Shown: one piece after another, positions 59,655 through 64,000 of the stretch | How positions within the stretch are numbered: the stretch's first letter is position 1 | How the letters are laid out: each line of letters opens with the position of its first letter | Source of the DNA: an uncultured Pseudomonas sp. | Lineage (GTDB): Bacteria; Pseudomonadota; Gammaproteobacteria; Pseudomonadales; Pseudomonadaceae | Assembly (NCBI RefSeq): GCF_946885955.1 | Contig: NZ_CAMPHI010000021.1 | Coordinates: forward strand, 1 to 64,000 | Length of the DNA stretch: 64,000 nt | Direction of reading: 5' to 3' | Program-made: the position numbers and the translations under genes | Notes under the pieces: generated by a model | The model's input: only the letters and a program-made list of their open reading frames with translations | Told to the model about the DNA's origin: nothing | Database searches by the model: none

Positions 59655-60588
59655 GGGCTTCTTCCTTTACGAAGGCTGCCAGCAAGCCATCGAACAGGCT
59701 GCTGGCGGCGTTGAGCAATTGGTCGTCGTCGCTCAGGGTTTCCCGCAACCCGGCGAGCACCCGCTCGATACCGGCGGCTTCCGCTGGTTGCGCGCCACCG
59801 ATGTCCAGGTAATGCACCAGGGCGGCGACGCGTTGCAGGCCGGGTTCGGCGAGGGCGAAGCTGGCGATCAGGGTTTCGCAGGTCACGCGTTGGCCGACGT
59901 GGCTGAAGGGTGCGCCGTCATAGTCGAAACCCAGGGCCTCGGCGGGGCACTCCTCGGGCGAACCCAGCCAGAGGAAGCGCGCCTCCGAGTCGATGAAACG
60001 CCGGATCAACCAGGCGCTGGCCAAGCGGTCGACCCAGGGCCGCCGGCGCGTGGCCCAGAGGCGGCCGCGGTAGTCGCCTCGGTCCAATAGTTCGATGGGA
60101 TGATCCTGGCTGCTCGGCTCGTCCGTGCAGAGGGCGCGGCTGAGCGCACCTTCCAGGCGTTGCAGGGCCTCGTCGAATTGCTGTTTGGCCGGGCCGGGGA
60201 AGAAGTCGATGCTCGCTATTTGCGCGAAGGTTTTGCGCAGTTTGCGAATCTGTTTGGTGCAGGCCAGGGCATTCTCCGGGCTCAACCCGGCATGGCAGGC
60301 CTCGACGTCGCCCAGTAGCCTGGCGTAGTCGGCGCTGCGTTCGAACAACGGGATGAAGCGCTCGCCTTCGGCATCGTCGATCGGCAGCAGATAGGCGGTG
60401 CCGTTGATCGCCAGAATGTCACGTTCGATGGTGATCATGGCTTCGCGGCAGGCCGGGTTGTCCGGCAGCAAGTAGACGCCATCGCGCAGCACTGCGGCGC
60501 CGCTGGCCTTCAACGCACGCCAGGCGCGCATGCGCGCGGTGGCATCGGCGGTGGGCAGCGCGAGAATCAGAGTGAGCCATTTTTTCAT
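59644..60588 (-). CDS. chrB: ChrB-like chromate resistance protein
   Basis: A 314-residue ChrB family protein. The N-terminal part has LTLILALPTADATARMRAWRALKASGAAVLRDGVYLLP, the ChrB N-terminal domain; the C-terminal half has a conserved R-PWVDRLASAWLIRRFID and H-x8-like SHVGQRVTCE segment. ChrB acts as chromate-responsive regulator or helper of ChrA in several proteobacteria. ATG 60588 gives MKKWLTLILALP. A dyad upstream (60593-60627) could be its operator. Confidence 0.88.
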   Translation of the reverse strand: MKKWLTLILALPTADATARMRAWRALKASGAAVLRDGVYLLPDNPACREAMITIERDILAINGTAYLLPIDDAEGERFIPLFERSADYARLLGDVEACHAGLSPENALACTKQIRKLRKTFAQIASIDFFPGPAKQQFDEALQRLEGALSRALCTDEPSSQDHPIELLDRGDYRGRLWATRRRPWVDRLASAWLIRRFIDSEARFLWLGSPEECPAEALGFDYDGAPFSHVGQRVTCETLIASFALAEPGLQRVAALVHYLDIGGAQPAEAAGIERVLAGLRETLSDDDQLLNAASSLFDGLLAAFVKEEARDE

Positions 60589-60592
60589 TGCG

Positions 60593-60627
60593 TGTACTAC
60601 ATAATTGGTAGCTTTCGCTACAGTACA
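60593..60627. promoter_or_regulatory. dyad upstream of chrB, candidate operator
   Basis: Outer arms TGTACT (60593-60598) and AGTACA (60622-60627), inner arms GTAGC (60608-60612) and GCTAC (60617-60621) with TTTC between. It lies 5 bases beyond the chrB start, covering the expected leader or promoter of the operon. It could be an operator for ChrB or a leader hairpin. Only the symmetry is observed. Confidence 0.45.
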
Positions 60628-60720
60628 GTTAATGGCGTCGTAGGCAAAGCCCTTCACCAATCAAGCGCCGATCGAGGCGCCTGGAGTGGCAACGGGTGGA
60701 TTATCAGGTGGGCCGGCAGC

Positions 60721-62367
60721 CTAGCGCGGGTACAGCGGCGGCAGCGCGCCTTGCTCCTGCTGTGCCGGGCCGTTGCCGGCTTCATTGCTGGTGAGCGTGC
60801 GAATCGCCTGCCACAACTCCTCGCCTTGCCATTGCTGACCGGTCTCGCTGTATAGCGCTCCGTTGAGGCCGTCCAATGCCTCGGACAGCGGTGCGAAGCC
60901 GGCGGCCATATCGGCGAGGGTTTCCGGCTGTTGGCGGGCCCAGGCGTCGAGCGCCTGGCGAGTGCCCTGGGGATCGTTGGCCAGGCTGGCGCGTTTGAGG
61001 TCGTCGAGCAGGGTGCGCGGGCTGGGCCCGGTTTGCACGGCGCGCACTATCGCCGGCTGGCGTCGGGCACGCCACCACAGGGCGAAGCCGAGCAGAGTGC
61101 TGATGCTCAATATGAGGGTGCTCAATTGCCATGGCCACAGTGCCGGTCCTTCGCGCACGACGCTGGCGGGTGCCTGTTCTTCGGCAATGGGGTCCTGCGC
61201 GAGCTCCGGGTTGGCCGCGACCTTCAAGGTTCGCGCCGGCAGGCTGCTGCGCTCCAGGCGGTCCTCATGGGTGTTCCACCAGACGACCTCGACCGCGTCG
61301 AGGGCGATTTCCCCGGTGCGATTGGGTACCAGTGCTTCACGCTCCTCGCGGCTGCCGATGATTCCCTGTTCGCTGACTTGGTTGGCCAGCTGGGGCTGGT
61401 CCGGGTAGCGGCGCAGACCCGCGGCGCGGGTGGCTGGCAGTGGCGGCAGCTGCGCACTGGAGAGGCCGTCGGCCTTGAGCATCAGGCTGCGGGTCAGCGA
61501 GCCGCCGACCTGCACATTGTCCGGTTCCGGGCTCCAGGCTTCGGCCAGGCTCAGCGCCCGTGCCGGCAGCCAGGGCGCGTCGGCCGGGTAATCGGCGGGC
61601 TTGGCTTTCACCGCCAGGGGGATTTCCGGCGATTTGACCCGGGTCACCTTGCCGCGCGCCGGACCGAACGGCATGAAGTTGTTGCTCTGCGAGCGGTCGG
61701 CCAGGGTGGCGCTGAACACCTGACCGGGGATGGTCAACTCGCCGCTGTGTTGCGGGAAAATCGCATAGCGCAACTCGATCACGCCATGGCGTACCCCGCC
61801 AATGACCTTTTCATAGGTGCGTGGTTCGCCCAGGGCTTCGACCCGGGCGTCGGGTATGTCCAGCTGCGTCAGGCTGCTGTCGTCGTACAGCGAAACCGAA
61901 TGGTAGATGCGCAGCGTCAGCACCGCCTGGGCCTGAACGTAGACACTGTCCTGATCCAGGCTGGCATCGATGAATACCGGTGCCAGCTTGCCGCCTGCGG
62001 CATTGTCGTTGCTTTCCTGCACCTGCAGGGTGATCGGTTGGCTTTGCGCGTCGCCCAGCTGCAGCGGTGGCACCACCACGTAGCCGCTGTGTTTCGGCTG
62101 CAGGGTGATGATCCAGCGAGTGATCGTCCGGGCTTCGCCGTCGACCGTGGTCAGGCGGTTGAGCTGGCGCCTGGCGATCACCTCGAACAGGGGCTCGAGC
62201 GGGCTGAGGTCGGGGCTGTTGAACAGCGTCGCGTCGTCGGACTCGAGGGTCAGTTCGACGCTCTCGCCAATCGTCAGACGGCTACGGTCGACACTCGCGC
62301 TGAGTCCGCTGGCGCTGGCTTGCAGCGTCAGCATGAGGAGGAAGAAGGTGCAGAGCAGGCGGGTCAT
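60721..62367 (-). CDS. batD: BatD family protein
   Basis: A 548-residue protein with a signal peptide (about 1-20), a long beta-rich periplasmic region with DUF11-like repeats (GLSASVDRSRLTIGESVELTLE) and a C-terminal membrane helix (about 410-430) before a cytoplasmic tail. This is the BatD ('oxygen tolerance') architecture. It follows the VWA/TPR gene with a 4-base overlap and belongs to the MoxR-associated Bat cluster type. Confidence 0.9.
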   Translation of the reverse strand: MTRLLCTFFLLMLTLQASASGLSASVDRSRLTIGESVELTLESDDATLFNSPDLSPLEPLFEVIARRQLNRLTTVDGEARTITRWIITLQPKHSGYVVVPPLQLGDAQSQPITLQVQESNDNAAGGKLAPVFIDASLDQDSVYVQAQAVLTLRIYHSVSLYDDSSLTQLDIPDARVEALGEPRTYEKVIGGVRHGVIELRYAIFPQHSGELTIPGQVFSATLADRSQSNNFMPFGPARGKVTRVKSPEIPLAVKAKPADYPADAPWLPARALSLAEAWSPEPDNVQVGGSLTRSLMLKADGLSSAQLPPLPATRAAGLRRYPDQPQLANQVSEQGIIGSREEREALVPNRTGEIALDAVEVVWWNTHEDRLERSSLPARTLKVAANPELAQDPIAEEQAPASVVREGPALWPWQLSTLILSISTLLGFALWWRARRQPAIVRAVQTGPSPRTLLDDLKRASLANDPQGTRQALDAWARQQPETLADMAAGFAPLSEALDGLNGALYSETGQQWQGEELWQAIRTLTSNEAGNGPAQQEQGALPPLYPR

Positions 62368-64000
62368 CGGGTCTGTTCCTGACGCTGTTGCTGTTCATAC
62401 CAGAATTTACGTCGCAGCAACTCGCCCGGGTCGTCGGGTATCTGTCGCAGCCACTGTTCCAGGGCCTGGCGGCTCTCACCGTCGAGCGCCTCCTCGGCGT
62501 TGGCGATCTGTTGCTCGCTTTCGGACTTGTCGCCGGGCTCCCCGGGACTCGGTTGCGGAGTCTGTTCGCCGTCGCCCTTTTTGTTCTCGGGCTGCGGTTT
62601 GCCGGGTTGCTGCTGGTTGTCTTCGGAGCCCGCCGGCTTGGACGGTTGTCGGCTCTCGCCTTGGTCGGCGGGCTGCCCGCTTTGCCCTTGCTGCTGGTCC
62701 TTCGGCTGCTGGTCCGCTGGCTTGGCCTGGTCGCCGTTGGCTGACTGCTGGTTCTGTTGCTGGTTCTGTTGCTGTTGTTGCTGCTGACGTTGACGGAGCA
62801 TTTGTTCGACCAGGGCCTTGTTGGTCCGCGCTTGCTGCAGTTGCGGTTGCTGCTCCAATGCTTGCTCGTAGGCCTCGATGGCCGCTTCCAGTTCGTTGCT
62901 GCGGGCCAGGGCATTGCCGCGGTTGTAGTGCGCGGTAGCACCGTCCTCCTGAGCGAAACGCTCTGCCGCGGCGGCATAGTCGCCGGCCTGGTACAGGGCC
63001 TGGCCCTGCCAGCGTGGGTCGGTAAAGTGCTTGGCGGCCTCGGCGGGGCGCTGCGCCTCGAGCAGGCGCTGCCCTTGCTGGTCACCGCGCAGCCAGAGGT
63101 CGTTGAAGTCGAATGCATAGCTCGCTTGCGGCAGCCCGAGCAGGAACAGCGGCAGGCACAGCAACCAGCCACGGCGGCCGGCGCAGGCGGCCAGCAAAAG
63201 TAGCGGCAGGAGCAACCAGTGGCCCTGATCGGCCCAGGCCTGCAGGCTGATCTGCTCGCCTTCGCGCTTGAGTTGCCGCGGCCCCTCAAGCAGGCCCAGG
63301 TCGCGTAGGTCACGGTCATCCAGGCTGGCGCGGCGATAGCGGCCGCCAACCGACTGGGCGAAGCGTTTGAGCCCGACGCTGTCGAGCCGCGGGATCAGAA
63401 TGGCCCCTTGGGCATCCTTGAGAAAACCGCCGTTCGCCTGGGGAATGGGCGCGCCTTCGGCGCTGCCGACCCCGAGGATGTACAGCGTCTCGCTGCGCTC
63501 CTCCAGCGTCTGGCGGATACCTTCGCGCTCCTGCGCATCGAGTTCGCCGCCGATCAGCAACAGCCGGCCCTTGCCTTGGCCGCCCTGTTCGAGCAGCGCC
63601 AGGGCTTTGGCCACGGCCAGGTCGGCGCGCCGTCCGGGCTCGGGCATGATCGAGGGCTTGAGCGATTCGAGCAGGTTGCGACTGGTCGCCAGGTCGTCGG
63701 ACAGTGGTACCAGGGTATGTGCGCTGCCGGCGTACACGACGATCGCGGTCTGTGCGTCGCGGCGTTCTTCGAGCAGATCCAGGACCTTGCGTTTGGCCTG
63801 TTCCAGGCGGTTGGGCGAGGCATCGCCAGCGAGCATCTGTGGGGTCAGTTCGAGCAGCACCACCAGCGGGTCGACGGGTTTCAGGTTCTGCTGCTCGATG
63901 CGTTGCCAGCTCGGGCCGAGCAATGCCAGCAGGGCGAGTAGCCAGGCCAGGCCGAGCAGCAGCCATGGCAGACGGCTGCTGCGGCCCTGGCCGCCGCTGA
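62364..64000 (-). CDS. VWA plus TPR protein (BatB/BatC fusion), 5' end outside the window
   Basis: The open frame runs off the right edge. Its visible start (LPWLLLGLAWLLALLALL) is a membrane helix, followed by a VWA domain (VVLLELTPQM in place of a full MIDAS, and GRLLLIGGELD), two more helices near a CAGRRGW segment, TPR-like repeats (ATAHYNRGNALARSNELEAAIEAYEQAL) and a low-complexity Gln/Ser/Pro-rich stretch with FWYEQQQ at the end. Pseudomonas often carries BatB and BatC fused like this. The VWA MIDAS looks altered (DPLVVLLEL), so metal binding may be weak. Confidence 0.85.
   Translation of the reverse strand, partial: SGGQGRSSRLPWLLLGLAWLLALLALLGPSWQRIEQQNLKPVDPLVVLLELTPQMLAGDASPNRLEQAKRKVLDLLEERRDAQTAIVVYAGSAHTLVPLSDDLATSRNLLESLKPSIMPEPGRRADLAVAKALALLEQGGQGKGRLLLIGGELDAQEREGIRQTLEERSETLYILGVGSAEGAPIPQANGGFLKDAQGAILIPRLDSVGLKRFAQSVGGRYRRASLDDRDLRDLGLLEGPRQLKREGEQISLQAWADQGHWLLLPLLLLAACAGRRGWLLCLPLFLLGLPQASYAFDFNDLWLRGDQQGQRLLEAQRPAEAAKHFTDPRWQGQALYQAGDYAAAAERFAQEDGATAHYNRGNALARSNELEAAIEAYEQALEQQPQLQQARTNKALVEQMLRQRQQQQQQQNQQQNQQSANGDQAKPADQQPKDQQQGQSGQPADQGESRQPSKPAGSEDNQQQPGKPQPENKKGDGEQTPQPSPGEPGDKSESEQQIANAEEALDGESRQALEQWLRQIPDDPGELLRRKFWYEQQQRQEQTR

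Overview
The window is one contiguous piece of a high-GC gammaproteobacterial chromosome, almost certainly a Pseudomonas. The gene order bluB-cobD-cobC-cobQ-cobU-cobT-cobC-cobS, then an MFS transporter and a periplasmic glutathione peroxidase, matches my recollection of the P. aeruginosa cobalamin locus. The class I lipase with its foldase, the aceK gene, the BatD/BatB-type genes and the abundant REP palindromes starting with GTAG point the same way. I cannot fix the species from sequence alone. No tRNA, rRNA, prophage, integrase, complete insertion sequence or CRISPR array was seen.

Layout: 1-7194 holds late cobalamin genes, from lower-ligand synthesis (bluB) to nucleotide-loop assembly, mostly joined by 4-base ATGA/GTGA overlaps. 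7203-9739 holds a Cys-rich DUF326 protein, an MFS transporter with a coupled 41-residue membrane protein, and a glutathione peroxidase. 9869-14572 holds a lipase, its foldase, a hybrid histidine kinase and a convergent LuxR-type regulator. 14808-18330 holds a 159-residue unknown, a sulfurtransferase, a ZIP-like transporter and a SpeE-like protein. 18522-30597 is a second B12 block. The cobalt transporter genes cbtBA (minus strand) and a cobO-btuFCD-DUF1636-cobW-cobN-chlI-chlD operon (plus strand) diverge, and each is led by a cobalamin riboswitch. The plus-strand riboswitch is split by a 142-bp MITE-like element. 30742-48716 is mostly housekeeping and conserved unknowns: DapA-like lyase, RNase D, YcgL, YcgN, hydroxyacid dehydrogenase, HEAT lipoprotein, HNH nuclease, prolyl oligopeptidase, HIT protein, glutamine amidotransferase, and a MocR regulator diverging from an EamA transporter. 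48820-53230 holds a DUF2167 protein and a MoxR/VWA pair. 53352-57911 holds cysK, an EamA exporter, aceK and a 46-residue ORF. 57949-60588 is a chrB-chrA-rhodanese chromate operon. 60721 to the right edge holds batD and a truncated VWA/TPR (BatB/C) gene.

How the genes fit together: CbtBA would bring in cobalt, and CobN with the ChlI/ChlD-like subunits would insert it into the corrin ring. CobO would adenosylate, CobQ would amidate, and CobD plus the Thr-phosphate decarboxylase would attach aminopropanol. CobU, CobT, the phosphatase and CobS would build the nucleotide loop with BluB-derived dimethylbenzimidazole, while BtuFCD salvages external corrinoids. The ring-building precorrin genes are not in the window.

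The other strong theme is short palindromic DNA. REP/REPIN units and a family with GTTGAAAAAC ends sit at gene 3' ends (sometimes supplying the stop codon), inside a riboswitch, and inside the prolyl oligopeptidase reading frame. I found no convincing wholly new defence or metabolic system. The most unusual objects are the interrupted riboswitch, the REP-derived peptide in PtrB, and the coupled microprotein behind the MFS gene.
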